A stretch of 64,000 nucleotides of DNA from Collinsella aerofaciens (GCF_005844325.1 NZ_SPFY01000004.1:60538-124537), one strand, 5' to 3'; positions 32,752-43,157 are shown, counted from the first letter of the stretch. Program-made: numbers and translations. Notes: generated from the sequence alone by a model not told the origin.

Positions 32752-33687
32752 CTACCCCCTCTTCTTCTTGGAAATCAGACGGACGATGCCCACCAGCGTG
32801 GCGGAGATGATAAACAGGACCACGCCCATGCCGAACAGCGCCGAGCGGTGCAGACCCGAGGAATAGCTCATGTCGAGTGCGATCTGGCTCGTGAGCGTCG
32901 AGATAGGGCTCGCAATGCTGTCGGGAATAACCGGGGCATTACCCACGACCATGAGCACGGCCATGGTCTCTCCGATGGCACGGCCCATACCCAGCACGAT
33001 GGCATCCACGATACCCAGCTTAGCGGCAGGTAGCACGACCTTATAGATGGTCTGCCACTTGGTGGCGCCCATGGCATACGATGCCTCGCGAATGCCCATG
33101 GGAATGGAATTGAGAGCATCGATGGTGAGTGTGGTGATGGTAGGAACGATCATGATGGCAAGCACGAACCACGCCGTCAGCGCACCAAAACCAAGACCAC
33201 CGGTCAGTTGCGCGATAAACGGACGGATGATGATCATTCCAAAGAAGCCATAGATGATAGAAGGGATGCCGGCCAACAGGTCAACGGCAGGGCTGATAAG
33301 CTTGCGCACGCGCTTGCCGGCGATCTCGACCAGGTACACGGCCGTGCCCACACCTAGCGGCACGCCCATGGCGAGCGCACCGACGGTCACCAGACCTGAG
33401 CCGGCAAGCAGCGACATGATGCCGTAGTGGCCCTCAGAGGGCGCCCACGTAAAGCTAAAGAAGTCCGCCAGACCGATGTCGGTAAAGACGGGCAGCGCCG
33501 AGTACGTGGTAAAGACAAAAATCAGGATGACGGTAACGACCGCCAAGAACGCACAGGCAAAGAAGATCCACTGCAGCGCCTTCTCCTTGATATAGGTACT
33601 GCGCGATACGAGCGCCAGCTCGCGCTTCTTGGGTGCCTGAGCATTCTGCTCAGTCTGGGAGTTTTCCTGTGCTTCCATGCTACTCAC
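32752..33687 (-). CDS. pstC: Phosphate ABC transporter permease PstC
   Basis: A 311-residue permease with six predicted helices. The EAA-loop reads GIREASYAMGATKWQTIYKVVLPAA. Its start overlaps the end of pstS by eight bases, with GGGGAG inside the pstS coding end. Confidence 0.95.
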   Translation of the reverse strand: MSSMEAQENSQTEQNAQAPKKRELALVSRSTYIKEKALQWIFFACAFLAVVTVILIFVFTTYSALPVFTDIGLADFFSFTWAPSEGHYGIMSLLAGSGLVTVGALAMGVPLGVGTAVYLVEIAGKRVRKLISPAVDLLAGIPSIIYGFFGMIIIRPFIAQLTGGLGFGALTAWFVLAIMIVPTITTLTIDALNSIPMGIREASYAMGATKWQTIYKVVLPAAKLGIVDAIVLGMGRAIGETMAVLMVVGNAPVIPDSIASPISTLTSQIALDMSYSSGLHRSALFGMGVVLFIISATLVGIVRLISKKKRG

Positions 33688-34516
33688 TCCCCTTCTCGTC
33701 GTTGGTGACGGGAATAAAGCCCGCCTCGCGAATCTGCTTGTCCATCTTTTCGGACGTCACGTAGTCGATGTAATCCTGCGCCTGCTGCGAAGGAGCACCC
33801 TTCACAAAGAAGTAAAGGTCGCGCGAGATGGGATAGCCGCCGCTCGCGACCGTCTTCTCGGACGCCTCAACATGATTGACCGAGACGGCCTTGACCGAGG
33901 TCTTGGCGTTGAGGCTATCGACGAAGCCCAGCGAAATGTAGCCAATGGCACCGCGCGAACGAGATACCACGTCGCGCACCTGGCCCGTGCCCGAAAGAAC
34001 GGCCGAGCGGCGATCGAACGGCGTGCCGTCCATCACGATGGTACGGAAGGCCTCACGCGTGCCGGACGCCTCATCTCGGTTGATAACCTGAATCCTCAGG
34101 TCCTCGCCACCGACTTCTTTCCAGTTGGTGATCTTGCCGGCGTAAATATCGCGGAGCTGCTCGGTCGAGAGGTTATCGACCGGGTTATCGTCGTTCACGA
34201 TGACCGCGATACCGTCGTGGGCAATGACGATGGGAGTCAGGCCCAGATCCTGTTCGTCGGCATTGAGTCCACGGGAGGAGCTGGCGATATCGGCCGTGCC
34301 GGCGCTGACGGCCTCGATCCCAGCGGAAGAACCCAAACCGGAAACGAGCACGTCGATGCCGGTCTCCTCCTTAAAGCCCTCGGCCGCAATCTCGGCGATA
34401 GGAAGGCAGGTCGTGGAGCCGGCCACGGTAATGGAAGAGCTAGAAGATCCCGAAGAACAGGCGCACAGCGTAAGCGTAAGCACAGCGGCGCTCAGGACCG
34501 ATACGATCTTTCTCAT
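33680..34516 (-). CDS. pstS: Phosphate-binding lipoprotein PstS
   Basis: A 278-residue periplasmic-type binding protein of the Pst system. A signal peptide with lipobox LCAC gives a lipid-anchored Cys at about residue 20, followed by a Ser linker (SSGSSSSS). Ligand residues are visible in VAGSTTCLPIAE, SRDLY and RDEASGTREAF. Its ATG overlaps the pgeF stop (ATGA), so it is translationally coupled to pgeF and has no promoter of its own immediately upstream. Confidence 0.94.
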   Translation of the reverse strand: MRKIVSVLSAAVLTLTLCACSSGSSSSSITVAGSTTCLPIAEIAAEGFKEETGIDVLVSGLGSSAGIEAVSAGTADIASSSRGLNADEQDLGLTPIVIAHDGIAVIVNDDNPVDNLSTEQLRDIYAGKITNWKEVGGEDLRIQVINRDEASGTREAFRTIVMDGTPFDRRSAVLSGTGQVRDVVSRSRGAIGYISLGFVDSLNAKTSVKAVSVNHVEASEKTVASGGYPISRDLYFFVKGAPSQQAQDYIDYVTSEKMDKQIREAGFIPVTNDEKGSE

Positions 34517-35313
34517 AGCATCACGCCGATCGCAGCATGGCGCCCACAGGTGCCGTCCTCGTTACGGTAGGAATAAAAGCGGTCGTTCTGACGCACGGTC
34601 GAAAGCTGGGTATCCACGATATTATCCGCGTCGACACCGACATCTACCAGCGCCTCGCGAATGGCAGCGGAAAGATCGAGCATGCGAGAGGTATTCGCAT
34701 CGATGCAAGAGAACTCGGCGGCAAAGCGATCCATGAGTTCCTGGGATACCTCATATTCGTCACCCAAGATATGGGGGCCGATATAGGCGGAAACGTCGCT
34801 CGCATCGCAACCGGCAGCATCGCAAAGCGCCTGGCACGCCTTGGCGGAAATACGTGCAATCGTGCCCTTCCAACCGGAGTGCACCACGGCAAATCCGCCG
34901 GGGGCCACCAGCACCACGGGAACGCAGTCGGCAAAGCAGAGCAGCACGGGCACGTTATGCGCCGTGCAGACGATGGCATCACAGCCCTCGGCAATCTGCT
35001 CGCGAACGTCCTCAAGGTCATCGGCGCCGTTCGAGGTCACCGCAACGATATGATCACCATGGACCTGATTGGGAACGAGCAGGTTGTGCTCGCACTCGGC
35101 GGCACCCATAGCCTCGAGCGCACGACGACGATTTTCTTGAACAGCAAAGGGGTCATCGCCAACATGCGAGCCCAAGTTGAGTGAGGAGTACGCATCTTCG
35201 GAAACGCCACCGGCACGCTCGGTGAAGGCAAAGCGAACATCGGATGTCGCGCCCTCCACCAACGTAACTCCATCATGGTCGACACGCGAAACTTTGTCCG
35301 CACGTGCTGCCAT
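34513..35313 (-). CDS. pgeF: Laccase-domain purine nucleosidase/oxidoreductase (PgeF/YfiH)
   Basis: A 266-residue member of the PgeF/YfiH (DUF152) family. Homologues cleave or modify purine nucleosides and some correct peptidoglycan composition. Metal-binding motifs are PNQVHGD, LLCFADCVPV (DC) and AVVHSGWKGT, with YIGPHI further on. The ATG at 35313 has TAGGAGG eight bases upstream; an in-frame ATG seven codons earlier is too close to that site. In actinobacteria this gene usually sits between ftsZ and yggS; here a pst-phoU operon follows it directly, with a 4-base overlap. Confidence 0.9.
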   Translation of the reverse strand: MAARADKVSRVDHDGVTLVEGATSDVRFAFTERAGGVSEDAYSSLNLGSHVGDDPFAVQENRRRALEAMGAAECEHNLLVPNQVHGDHIVAVTSNGADDLEDVREQIAEGCDAIVCTAHNVPVLLCFADCVPVVLVAPGGFAVVHSGWKGTIARISAKACQALCDAAGCDASDVSAYIGPHILGDEYEVSQELMDRFAAEFSCIDANTSRMLDLSAAIREALVDVGVDADNIVDTQLSTVRQNDRFYSYRNEDGTCGRHAAIGVML

Positions 35314-35365
35314 ACTAAAGCCTCCTAATAACACAAGTACCGCGGCATCGCCGCTACAGCCCGCG

Positions 35366-35393
35366 TTTATACGGCTGTCATACTTCTCTAAAA
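35366..35393 (-). promoter_or_regulatory. Candidate pgeF-pst promoter
   Basis: On the minus strand TTTTAG (35393-35388) and TATAAA (35371-35366) are 16 bases apart, about 50 bases upstream of the pgeF start. No clear PHO box is seen near it. Confidence 0.45.
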
Positions 35394-35473
35394 GGATACC
35401 TGCTGCGCTGGAGGCAATCGTAAAGGGAACGTAAAGAGATTGGAGGTTCTAGTTTACAAAGTCGAAATAAAAA

Positions 35474-35497
35474 GGGCGCGTCCATACGGACACGCCC
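35474..35497 (-). terminator. ftsZ terminator
   Basis: GGGCGTGTCC pairs with GGACGCGCCC (one G-T pair) around a 4-base loop and is followed on the minus strand by TTTTTATTTC. It lies 27 bases after the ftsZ stop. Confidence 0.8.
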
Positions 35498-35523
35498 CTG
35501 TGCACAACAATGCAAAGAACGAC

Positions 35524-36678
35524 TTAGAAGCTACCGCGCTTCAGGAAGTCGGGAAGCTCGAACTGATCGTTGCCGAAGTTAGGAAGCTCGGTGCCACCGA
35601 CGTTGCGGGTCGGAGCGGCCTGAGCCGGGCTCGTGGCAGGAGCGGTGCGCTGCGGCTCAGCGGAGGCAGCGGCCTTGCTCTGAGACTGCTGAGCAGCAAA
35701 GAGCTCGTCCTGACGGTTGACGTTGGAGTCGGAGAAGCCCGTAGCGATGACGGTGATACGCACCTGATCGCCCAGGGACTCGTCGACAACGGTACCGAAG
35801 ATGATGTTGGCCTCGGGGTCGACGGCGTTGGCGACAACGTCGGCGGCGTCGCTGATTTCCTGGATGCCCAGGTCCTTGGAACCGGCGATGGAGAGCAGCA
35901 CGCGCGTGGCGCCATCGATGGAGCTCTCGAGCAGCGGGCTGGAGATGGCCTGCTGGGCAGCGTCGACGGCACGGGTGTCCCCAGAAGAGGTACCGATACC
36001 CATCATGGCGGTACCGGCCTGCTTCATGATGGTCTTAACATCGGCGAAGTCCAGGTTGATGATACCGGGGACGGTGATGAGGTCGGTGATGCCCTGGGTG
36101 CCCTGGGAAAGGACGCCATCGGCAATCGCGAAGGCCTCGAGCATGGTGGTCTTCTTCTCGGCGATGTCGAGCAGCTTATCGTTAGGGATGACGATCATGG
36201 TGTCGACGCAATCGGAGAGGGTCTTAATGCCCTCCTCGGCGCTCTTCTTGCGCTTGCGGCCCTCGAAGGTGAAGGGCTTGGTCACGACGGCGACGGTCAG
36301 CGCACCGACCTCGTTCATCGCGATATCGGCAACGATGGGAGCAGCGCCGGTACCGGTGCCACCGCCCTCGCCGCAGGTGATGAACACCATATCGGCGCCA
36401 GCGAGCGCCTCGGCAATGTCGTCGCGGGACTCATCGGCAGCCTTGCGGCCAACCTCGGGGTTGGCGCCGGCGCCCAGGCCGCGGGTAAGGTCGGTGCCGA
36501 TGTGCACCTTGATATCGGCATCAGAGATCGCGAGTGCCTGAGCATCGGTGTTGATGGCAACAAACTCGACGCCGCGGATGCCCTCTTCGATCATTCGATT
36601 GACCGCGTTGGTACCGCCGCCGCCGACGCCGACCACCTTAATGACGGCAAGGTAGTTGTTGATCTCTGTCTCGTGCAT
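35524..36678 (-). CDS. ftsZ: Cell division protein FtsZ
   Basis: A 384-residue tubulin-like GTPase forming the Z ring. GTP-binding glycine-rich motif [12 protein letters not shown] and early [12 protein letters not shown] are present, as is the T7 catalytic loop ([11 protein letters not shown]). After residue ~315 a disordered Gln/Ala/Pro-rich linker leads to the conserved C-terminal peptide, here [10 protein letters not shown], which binds SepF or FtsQ-type partners. The ATG at 36678 has GGAGG seven bases upstream. The 199-base gap to ftsQ probably holds its promoter. Confidence 0.97.
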   Translation of the reverse strand: MHETEINNYLAVIKVVGVGGGGTNAVNRMIEEGIRGVEFVAINTDAQALAISDADIKVHIGTDLTRGLGAGANPEVGRKAADESRDDIAEALAGADMVFITCGEGGGTGTGAAPIVADIAMNEVGALTVAVVTKPFTFEGRKRKKSAEEGIKTLSDCVDTMIVIPNDKLLDIAEKKTTMLEAFAIADGVLSQGTQGITDLITVPGIINLDFADVKTIMKQAGTAMMGIGTSSGDTRAVDAAQQAISSPLLESSIDGATRVLLSIAGSKDLGIQEISDAADVVANAVDPEANIIFGTVVDESLGDQVRITVIATGFSDSNVNRQDELFAAQQSQSKAAASAEPQRTAPATSPAQAAPTRNVGGTELPNFGNDQFELPDFLKRGSF

Positions 36679-36877
36679 GTCGGTCCTCCGAACAAAGGTT
36701 ATAGCCATAGCATGGGTCGACCCCTGCGCACATTAACCTTCAGGTTGAAAGTAAATGCAAAGGTAAACCGTATTATGGTTGCACATTATGAACGTATCAG
36801 TCAAATAATTGACCGTGAAAACCAAACAAACCAGATAAACGGCGTGGTATGGCCCCTCAACAAAGCATCAACCAGCG

Positions 36878-38134
36878 CTACGAGGTCGGAGCATTCCTAA
36901 ATGTGTAGTTGCCCGGAGAGCGCACATTGATATACGTTACGCCCTCTACCTGCGAAAGCAACTTGGTGACTACGCGTTCCTTCTTGGCGATATCGTCCGA
37001 ATCGCCCAGCGACACCTCAATGCCGCTATTGAGGTTTGCCGAGATGGCTTCGACCGAAGGCGTGGAAATATCCTTGACTTGTCCCAAGAACTCGCTCGAA
37101 AAACCACGCACATAATCCAAGCCGGCCTTAACGGCCTTGGAGCTCACCGCCTGGCCGGAAACCGGAGCGACATCCGCCGAGACATCAGTCAACAGCACCG
37201 CGCCATAATGCTTAGCGAGCGCCAGTGCGGCATCAATGCCGGTCAAGGTATTTGAGCCCTGCCCTGTCGTGATGACGTTGCCCTGATCGTCCACTTCGAC
37301 CGACGTCGACAGCGGGGCGATCCAGGTGTCATCATCCCCGATGGCCCAGGCAAGGTCATCGGAGCTGATGTAGGCAATTGCAATGACCTTGCGCTCCATC
37401 GGCGTAATGATGAGCGTATGCGGGAACTGACGCTGGACATCCACGCCCGAGACCCACGGGTTCTGCTTGAGATCCTCGGTAATCTGGTCGGGATCGACGT
37501 TAAAAAGCGACGTTCCCTCGGGCAAATCGATCAGCTGGATAGCATCGTGCTTCGTCACATGCTCGCTGCCTTGAATCTGAATATCAGTGGCGGTAAACAA
37601 TCCAGAGTTAATCACCACGATGGCAACGACGACGAGCACGGCCAAGGCGGCCAGAACTCCGCCCACGATTTTGCCTTTGCCTGCAACGACAGAAGCGGCG
37701 TCTGATGTTTTATTTGCCATCGCCCCAAGTGAAGACAACGGGTTTACGCCTTTTTTACTCAAAGGCTTCTTGGCGGTAGCCGGCACCGATGTCAGCGAGC
37801 GCGGTTTCGATGCGCCCAGTGTGCGACCTGGACGCGCCGCTTTAGTTCCCGTCGAGGGCTTAGGAGTTGCCATGGGGCGGGCAGGCTTGGCGCCCATAAC
37901 AGGCTTTGACGTCACCGAGGGACGCGAGGACTTTTTTGCAGCCGGACGATTACCGAGCTGCGAGCCGACGACCGGACGACTGGCCTGTCGAGCATGCCCG
38001 ACAGGCTTAGAGTGCGCGACGGTATTGCGTTGAGGTTTGGCAGGCGCGCCGGAACGCCCTCCGGCGCGGCGGAAGGTGGGTTTCGATGCTCTAGAAGCCG
38101 AGGAATTTAACTTCCGGTCTGAGCTCGATGCCAT
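36878..38134 (-). CDS. ftsQ: Cell division protein FtsQ
   Basis: A 418-residue bitopic divisome protein. The unusually long cytoplasmic tail (about 150 residues) is rich in Lys, Arg, Pro, Ser and repeated xKPxxxxKxxRP units; one transmembrane helix follows (VGGVLAALAVLVVVAIVVI), then the POTRA domain (FTATDIQIQGSEHVTKHDAIQLI) and the FtsQ beta domain. Family POTRA and NPWVSGVDVQRQFP motifs support the call. The ATG at 38134 lies inside the end of murB (44-base overlap) with GGGAGG upstream. If the true start is downstream, the tail is shorter. Confidence 0.85.
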   Translation of the reverse strand: MASSSDRKLNSSASRASKPTFRRAGGRSGAPAKPQRNTVAHSKPVGHARQASRPVVGSQLGNRPAAKKSSRPSVTSKPVMGAKPARPMATPKPSTGTKAARPGRTLGASKPRSLTSVPATAKKPLSKKGVNPLSSLGAMANKTSDAASVVAGKGKIVGGVLAALAVLVVVAIVVINSGLFTATDIQIQGSEHVTKHDAIQLIDLPEGTSLFNVDPDQITEDLKQNPWVSGVDVQRQFPHTLIITPMERKVIAIAYISSDDLAWAIGDDDTWIAPLSTSVEVDDQGNVITTGQGSNTLTGIDAALALAKHYGAVLLTDVSADVAPVSGQAVSSKAVKAGLDYVRGFSSEFLGQVKDISTPSVEAISANLNSGIEVSLGDSDDIAKKERVVTKLLSQVEGVTYINVRSPGNYTFRNAPTS

Positions 38135-39002
38135 ACGCCTCCCTCACCTTTCCGTGCACATGTCTGATAACCGCGGCAACGTCATCGGCCGAGGCAGTTC
38201 CGTTATTAACGATAAAATTAGCGTGAACGGGCGAAACTTCCGCACCGCCAATCGAAAAACCCTTTAATCCACAATCCTCGATAAGCTTGCCCACACTCGC
38301 ATCGGGCGGGTTACGAAAGACCGACCCGCAGGATGCGCGACCCATGGGCTGCGTACGCTTGCGCCTCGTCAGGTACCGTTCCATGCGCTCGCGAATGTCG
38401 GCCTTGGGCGCCGGTTTAAGCTTGAGCACGCACTCGAGGATGATCTCATTGCGGGGAAGGCTACATTCTCGGTAGCCCCAAGTGATCTCGGACCCCGCAT
38501 AATGCTTGATACCGGATGCCGGGTCAAACGTTACGACATCCTCAACCAGCGAGCCAATCCACTCGGTCCGTGTGCCTGCATTCATAGATATCGCACCGCC
38601 AACCGAACCAGGGATGCCAACGGCAAACTCAAGGCCCGAGAGGCTACGCGACAGGGCATCGTTGACCAGGCGCGCAAACATCACGCCCGCACCGACCGTC
38701 AGCGTACAACCGTCATCGGCAACAACCGTGCGCTGAAACTCACGTCCGAGCGAAATGACGGCACCGCGATAACCGCCATCGGCAACCAGCAGATTGGAGC
38801 CCTTGCCGATGATGACCCACGGCACCTGCTCGCGATCGAGCACCGCCACGGCGCGGCGAAGGGCATGATAGCTATGGCACGTCACAAAGAGGTCGGCCTT
38901 GCCGCCGATACGATAGCTCGTATGACGCGCAAGGCGCTCGTCCTCGATCACATCCGTGTCGATCATGCCCGAGAGCGCCATAACGGCGTTAAACAGACCC
39001 AT
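38091..39002 (-). CDS. murB: UDP-N-acetylenolpyruvoylglucosamine reductase
   Basis: A 303-residue flavoenzyme making UDP-MurNAc. FAD-binding motifs HTSYRIGGKADLFV, IGKGSNLLV and GIPGSVGGAISMNAG; the catalytic Ser is in SCGSVFRNP and the C-terminal Glu in ELRPEVKFLG. This is the shorter type II form. It follows murC after five bases; the ribosome-binding site is weak and an internal start at the MIDTD segment is possible. Confidence 0.94.
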   Translation of the reverse strand: MGLFNAVMALSGMIDTDVIEDERLARHTSYRIGGKADLFVTCHSYHALRRAVAVLDREQVPWVIIGKGSNLLVADGGYRGAVISLGREFQRTVVADDGCTLTVGAGVMFARLVNDALSRSLSGLEFAVGIPGSVGGAISMNAGTRTEWIGSLVEDVVTFDPASGIKHYAGSEITWGYRECSLPRNEIILECVLKLKPAPKADIRERMERYLTRRKRTQPMGRASCGSVFRNPPDASVGKLIEDCGLKGFSIGGAEVSPVHANFIVNNGTASADDVAAVIRHVHGKVREAYGIELRPEVKFLGF

Positions 39003-39007
39003 TAGAC

Positions 39008-40426
39008 TTAAGCGTCTTTCTTGGCAGTCAGATACTCAATGAACTCGGGACCGACGGTCGTAACGTCACCGGCACCCATAGTGAGCAGCAGGTCGCCCTC
39101 GCCCACCATCTGCTCGAGCTCCTGATTAAGCTCAAGACGGCTGGAGCAATACACGACCTCCTTACCAGGATGCTTGGCGCGCACGGTATCGGCGAGCATC
39201 TTAGAGGTGACACCCGGAATGGGCATCTCGCCAGCCGAGAACACATCAATCAGCAGCAGTTTATCGGCATTGGCAAATGCATCGGCAAAGTCGTCGCACA
39301 GGGCCTGCAGGCGCGAATAGCGGTGCGGCTGGAACACGACGTCGACGTGCTTGTAGCCCAGCGACGAAGCGGCAGCAAGCGTCGCCTTGATCTCGGTGGG
39401 GTGATGGCCGTAATCATCGACCACGGTGATGCCATCGATATCGCCCACGTGGGTAAAGCGACGACGGACGCCCTCAAAGCTCGAGAGCGCCTTGGCGGCG
39501 GCGTCGATGTCAAGGCCCAGGACATGGGCGACGGTGAGTACCGCCGTGGCGTTGAGCATGTTGTGGCGACCGGGATTGCTCTTGATCTCCACGGCATGCT
39601 CAGTGCCATCCTCAAAGCGAACGATAAAGTCACTCTGGATGCCCTTGACATCCGGGTGCATGCAGACGATGTCGTTGCTCTCGGCAAAGCCGTAGGAAAG
39701 CACGTGACGACCCGTCGACTTGGCGAGCTCGACCAGATGCGGGTCCTCACCGCAGACGATGACGGTGCCGTCCTCGCCCACCAGGCTCATGAATTTGGCG
39801 AAAGTTGCCTCGATCTCCTCGATACCCGAGTAGTGATCGAGGTGGTCGGCCTCGACGTTGGTCACAATGACTACGTTGGGGTTCAGGAACAGGAAGGAGC
39901 TGTCGGACTCGTCGGCCTCGGCGACAAAGTAGTCGCCCGAGCCGTTCTTGCCGTTCGTGTCATAGCCCTCGACGATGCCACCGATCAGGAAGCTCGGATC
40001 CAGACCCATGCGGTCGAGCATGGTGGCGCACATCGAAGACGTGGTGGTCTTGCCATGCGTGCCGGCAACAGCGACGGTGGTGTAGCCGTGGCCCAAAGCA
40101 GAGAGCATCTTGGCACGGGGCCACACGGGAATACCAAGCTCGCGAGCGCGCACGAGTTCAGGGTTAGACTCCGGAATAGCGGTGGAGACAACAACCACGT
40201 CGGGCTTGACCTCGTCGATCGTGGCGGCCTCATGGCCCACATGCACCTTCACACCAGCGCGGGTAAGCTGGCGGATATAACGTGACGTCTTAAGGTCGGA
40301 GCCGGTAACGGCATAACCGCGCTCGTGCAGAACGAGGGCGATGCCGCTCATGCCGGCGCCGCCGATACCGATAAAGTGGGCGCTCTTAAACTCGGGCGCG
40401 GAGGTTGCAGTCTGGGAATCAGCCAT
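39008..40426 (-). CDS. murC: UDP-N-acetylmuramate-L-alanine ligase
   Basis: A 472-residue Mur ligase adding L-Ala to UDP-MurNAc. Motifs: Rossmann FIGIGGAGMSGIAL, ATP-binding GTHGKTTTSSM, EADESD, and DDYGHHPTEI. The ATG at 40426 is preceded by AAGGAG at 11 bases, slightly long. It is separated from murG by 97 bases that show no other feature. Confidence 0.95.
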   Translation of the reverse strand: MADSQTATSAPEFKSAHFIGIGGAGMSGIALVLHERGYAVTGSDLKTSRYIRQLTRAGVKVHVGHEAATIDEVKPDVVVVSTAIPESNPELVRARELGIPVWPRAKMLSALGHGYTTVAVAGTHGKTTTSSMCATMLDRMGLDPSFLIGGIVEGYDTNGKNGSGDYFVAEADESDSSFLFLNPNVVIVTNVEADHLDHYSGIEEIEATFAKFMSLVGEDGTVIVCGEDPHLVELAKSTGRHVLSYGFAESNDIVCMHPDVKGIQSDFIVRFEDGTEHAVEIKSNPGRHNMLNATAVLTVAHVLGLDIDAAAKALSSFEGVRRRFTHVGDIDGITVVDDYGHHPTEIKATLAAASSLGYKHVDVVFQPHRYSRLQALCDDFADAFANADKLLLIDVFSAGEMPIPGVTSKMLADTVRAKHPGKEVVYCSSRLELNQELEQMVGEGDLLLTMGAGDVTTVGPEFIEYLTAKKDA

Positions 40427-40523
40427 GTGCTCGTGTACTCCTTGCGTAAACACTGCCTGTAACCCGTTAACTGTACCGCACCTACCGCATCAGCGCGAGG
40501 GCGACCGACGATATCCCGTCTAA

Positions 40524-41639
40524 CTAACGCAAACCCTCTACCGCATCCGCCAGAAGAGCGGCGGCCCTATCTTGAGCCAGACCACGCGCCGCCTGACGCA
40601 TGGCGTCGCGCGCCGCCGCGTCATCGACCAGGTGCAGCAGCTCATCGGCAAAGGCAGAACTGTCGATATCGGCATCGGCACAGAGCACACCGGCCCCGGC
40701 GTCGACTAGATAACGGGCATTGGTGGTTTGGTGGTCGGCCGTCGCATGCGGATACGGCACGAGCACCGAGGGCACGGCGAGCGCAGCAATCTCGGCCACG
40801 CTCGATGCACCCGAACGCGAGAGCACCAAATCGGCAGCAGCCAGCATATCGCCCATGTTGTCGATGTAAGGCTGGACGCGGTAACACTTCGCCTCCTCGG
40901 GCGTCAGCGCCAAAGCGCGCTCGGTCTCCTCAAAGCCGTCGGCACCCGTCGAATGCAACACATAGAGGTTCTTGCGCGAAAGCAGCTCGTTTTTGAGCGA
41001 AACCACGCGCTCATTGAGGTGCTGGGCGCCAAGTGAACCGCCAAAGACGAGCAGCAGCGTAGCGTCCTCGGGAACGCCAAGTGCCTTGCGGCCGCGAGCG
41101 CGATCGCCCTCGATCACCGAGCGACGTACGGGGTTGCCGGTCATGAGCACGTGGCCAGGGTCACCTTCGCGCTCAAAGACCGAACGCGCTGCCGGCACCG
41201 AGATGCACACGCGGGCGGCGTGGGAGTTCATCATCTTGTTGGCCAGGCCCGGAACAGAGTTCTGCTCATGCAGCAGATACGGAACGCCCGCGCCCTTGCA
41301 CCACCCCAGCAGCGGAACCTCGACATAGGCACCAAAACCAATGGCGGCATCGGGCTTGCCGACCTTTGAGAAATGACTGGCGAGCGCACGCTTGGCTTTG
41401 TTGACACGCCACAGCGAGGTCAGCGCCGTCCAAGGACGGGAGCGGTCGAAGCCCGTGACCGTAATGGGCACAAAATCAAACCCAGCCTCGGGGACCAGAC
41501 GACCCTCGAGCTTGCGCGACTGGCCCACGAACACAACGTGGTGGCCACGGTCACGCAGTTCTTCGGCCAAGGCGAGCGCGGGGTTGATGTGTCCTGCCGT
41601 GCCGCCGGCTGCAATAGCAACGGTCATTTTATCGGTCAT
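40524..41639 (-). CDS. murG: UDP-GlcNAc:lipid I N-acetylglucosaminyltransferase
   Basis: A 371-residue GT-B transferase converting lipid I to lipid II on the inner membrane face. Motifs: AAGGTAGHINPALALAEEL, GFGAYVEVPL, HEQNSVPGLANK, GGSLGAQHLN and SRSGASSVAEIAAL with the donor-binding Glu. GAAGGG precedes the ATG. The gene overlaps the end of ftsW by 11 bases. Confidence 0.95.
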   Translation of the reverse strand: MTDKMTVAIAAGGTAGHINPALALAEELRDRGHHVVFVGQSRKLEGRLVPEAGFDFVPITVTGFDRSRPWTALTSLWRVNKAKRALASHFSKVGKPDAAIGFGAYVEVPLLGWCKGAGVPYLLHEQNSVPGLANKMMNSHAARVCISVPAARSVFEREGDPGHVLMTGNPVRRSVIEGDRARGRKALGVPEDATLLLVFGGSLGAQHLNERVVSLKNELLSRKNLYVLHSTGADGFEETERALALTPEEAKCYRVQPYIDNMGDMLAAADLVLSRSGASSVAEIAALAVPSVLVPYPHATADHQTTNARYLVDAGAGVLCADADIDSSAFADELLHLVDDAAARDAMRQAARGLAQDRAAALLADAVEGLR

Positions 41640-43149
41640 GGTAGTCCCTTCGTACACGCGGTCCCTGGTCGTCGGTACGCAGACGCGCCGACGGGTCCGA
41701 GTTCAAATCGATTCGATTATATCCGCCGCCCGCGTTGCGAGGGCTGGGGCGCTGCGGACGACCTTGCGGAGCCATTCGCGGGCGTGGACGAGCTGCCGGC
41801 TCGGATGCAGAACCATCCAGGACGGTAAAACCGTTACGCGAAGATCGCTCGCCGCGCACGTGGGGCACGCCGGCGGTACTCTCATCCATAACGGCAAAGC
41901 TCTCGCGGCGACGGTCGTACTCATCGCGACGGGCGCTCTCGTACGAAACGCGCAGGATCAACCCGGCAAGCATAAGCGACACAATAATCGACGAACCGCC
42001 GTAGCTAATAAACGGCAACGGTTTGCCCGTCATGGGAAACACGTTGAGGATGCCCAGCGCGTTAATCAAAAACTGCACCGCGAGAATGACCGCGGAGCCA
42101 GACGCCATGAGCGCGCCCCGACGATCGGTCGCCTGCTCGGCAATGCGAAACGCCGAGTAGATCAGCATCGCAAACACCAAGAAGAACAGCACGGTTCCGA
42201 CAAAACCGACTTCCTCGCCAATGATGGCCAAGATGTAGTCGTTGTGTGCCTCGGGCAGATACGAGTACTTCATGGTTGAGTTGCCGATGCCACGGCCGAA
42301 CAGACCGCCCGAGGCAAAGGCCATGATGGCAAGCGTGGCCTGATAGCCGTCACCATACTCGTCGGCCCAAGGGTTCAAGGCAACCTGAATACGCACCATA
42401 CGGTACGGCTCTGCGACAAGCGCAATCACGATCACGAGAATGCCGAAGATTAGCACGCCGATGATAAATCTGGGGTCGAGACCCGCAAACAACGCCATGC
42501 ACATGAGGGTCAACAGGATGATCAGAACAGTACCGAAATCGGGCTGGATAAAGATCAGAAAGAGCGAAATTCCTAGGTAGATGCCCATCTTGCGAAGGAA
42601 TTCGTTGATGTTGCCACCGGGCGAAAAAAAGCGATCAAGCATGATGGCCGAATACGCAATGGCAAATGGCTTTAAAAACTCGGAAGGCTGGAACTGAATA
42701 CCGGCGATGTTGAGCCAGCGCGTGGCGCCACGGCTGCCGCTGCCCACCAAGAACACCAGAAGCAGTAGCCCTATCATGCCGATAAGGAAGATCCTGAGCA
42801 TATCCTCCCCAAACCAGCTGTCCGGCAAAACGCGCACGATGGCAATCAGCGCCAGAACACCGACCACGGCAAACGCGGCCTGTCGACCCAGAAAAAACGT
42901 CGCCGAGCCATTCTCGTGCAGCGCCTCGACCGAAGACGCCGAGTACACCATCAGCAGGCCAAAGCATACCAAGGTAAACAAGCAGGCCATGAATATCAAA
43001 CGGGGGCGCATGATACGGGCGGGAACGCCGGCAATATAGCGTTCGCTAAACGACTGCCCGCCGCGGCTGGAACGCGGTGTGATGCGACGTGAGGAAGCAC
43101 GGTCCGAGTCGGGCCTCCTCATACCTTGTCGGGGGCTCTCCTCTCTCAC
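41629..43149 (-). CDS. ftsW: Lipid II polymerase FtsW
   Basis: A 506-residue SEDS glycosyltransferase of the divisome with about ten transmembrane segments. SEDS motifs: QPSEFLKP, FIQPDFGT, AHNDYILAIIGEE and PFISYGGSS. It has a basic N-terminal tail (~45 residues) and a ~100-residue basic, Arg/Pro-rich C-terminal tail probably disordered and cytoplasmic. The start taken is GTG at 43149, eight bases after the murD stop with AGGGG; an ATG at 43122 is an alternative. Confidence 0.93.
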   Translation of the reverse strand: MREESPRQGMRRPDSDRASSRRITPRSSRGGQSFSERYIAGVPARIMRPRLIFMACLFTLVCFGLLMVYSASSVEALHENGSATFFLGRQAAFAVVGVLALIAIVRVLPDSWFGEDMLRIFLIGMIGLLLLVFLVGSGSRGATRWLNIAGIQFQPSEFLKPFAIAYSAIMLDRFFSPGGNINEFLRKMGIYLGISLFLIFIQPDFGTVLIILLTLMCMALFAGLDPRFIIGVLIFGILVIVIALVAEPYRMVRIQVALNPWADEYGDGYQATLAIMAFASGGLFGRGIGNSTMKYSYLPEAHNDYILAIIGEEVGFVGTVLFFLVFAMLIYSAFRIAEQATDRRGALMASGSAVILAVQFLINALGILNVFPMTGKPLPFISYGGSSIIVSLMLAGLILRVSYESARRDEYDRRRESFAVMDESTAGVPHVRGERSSRNGFTVLDGSASEPAARPRPRMAPQGRPQRPSPRNAGGGYNRIDLNSDPSARLRTDDQGPRVRRDYHDR

Positions 43150-43157
43150 CGCAACCC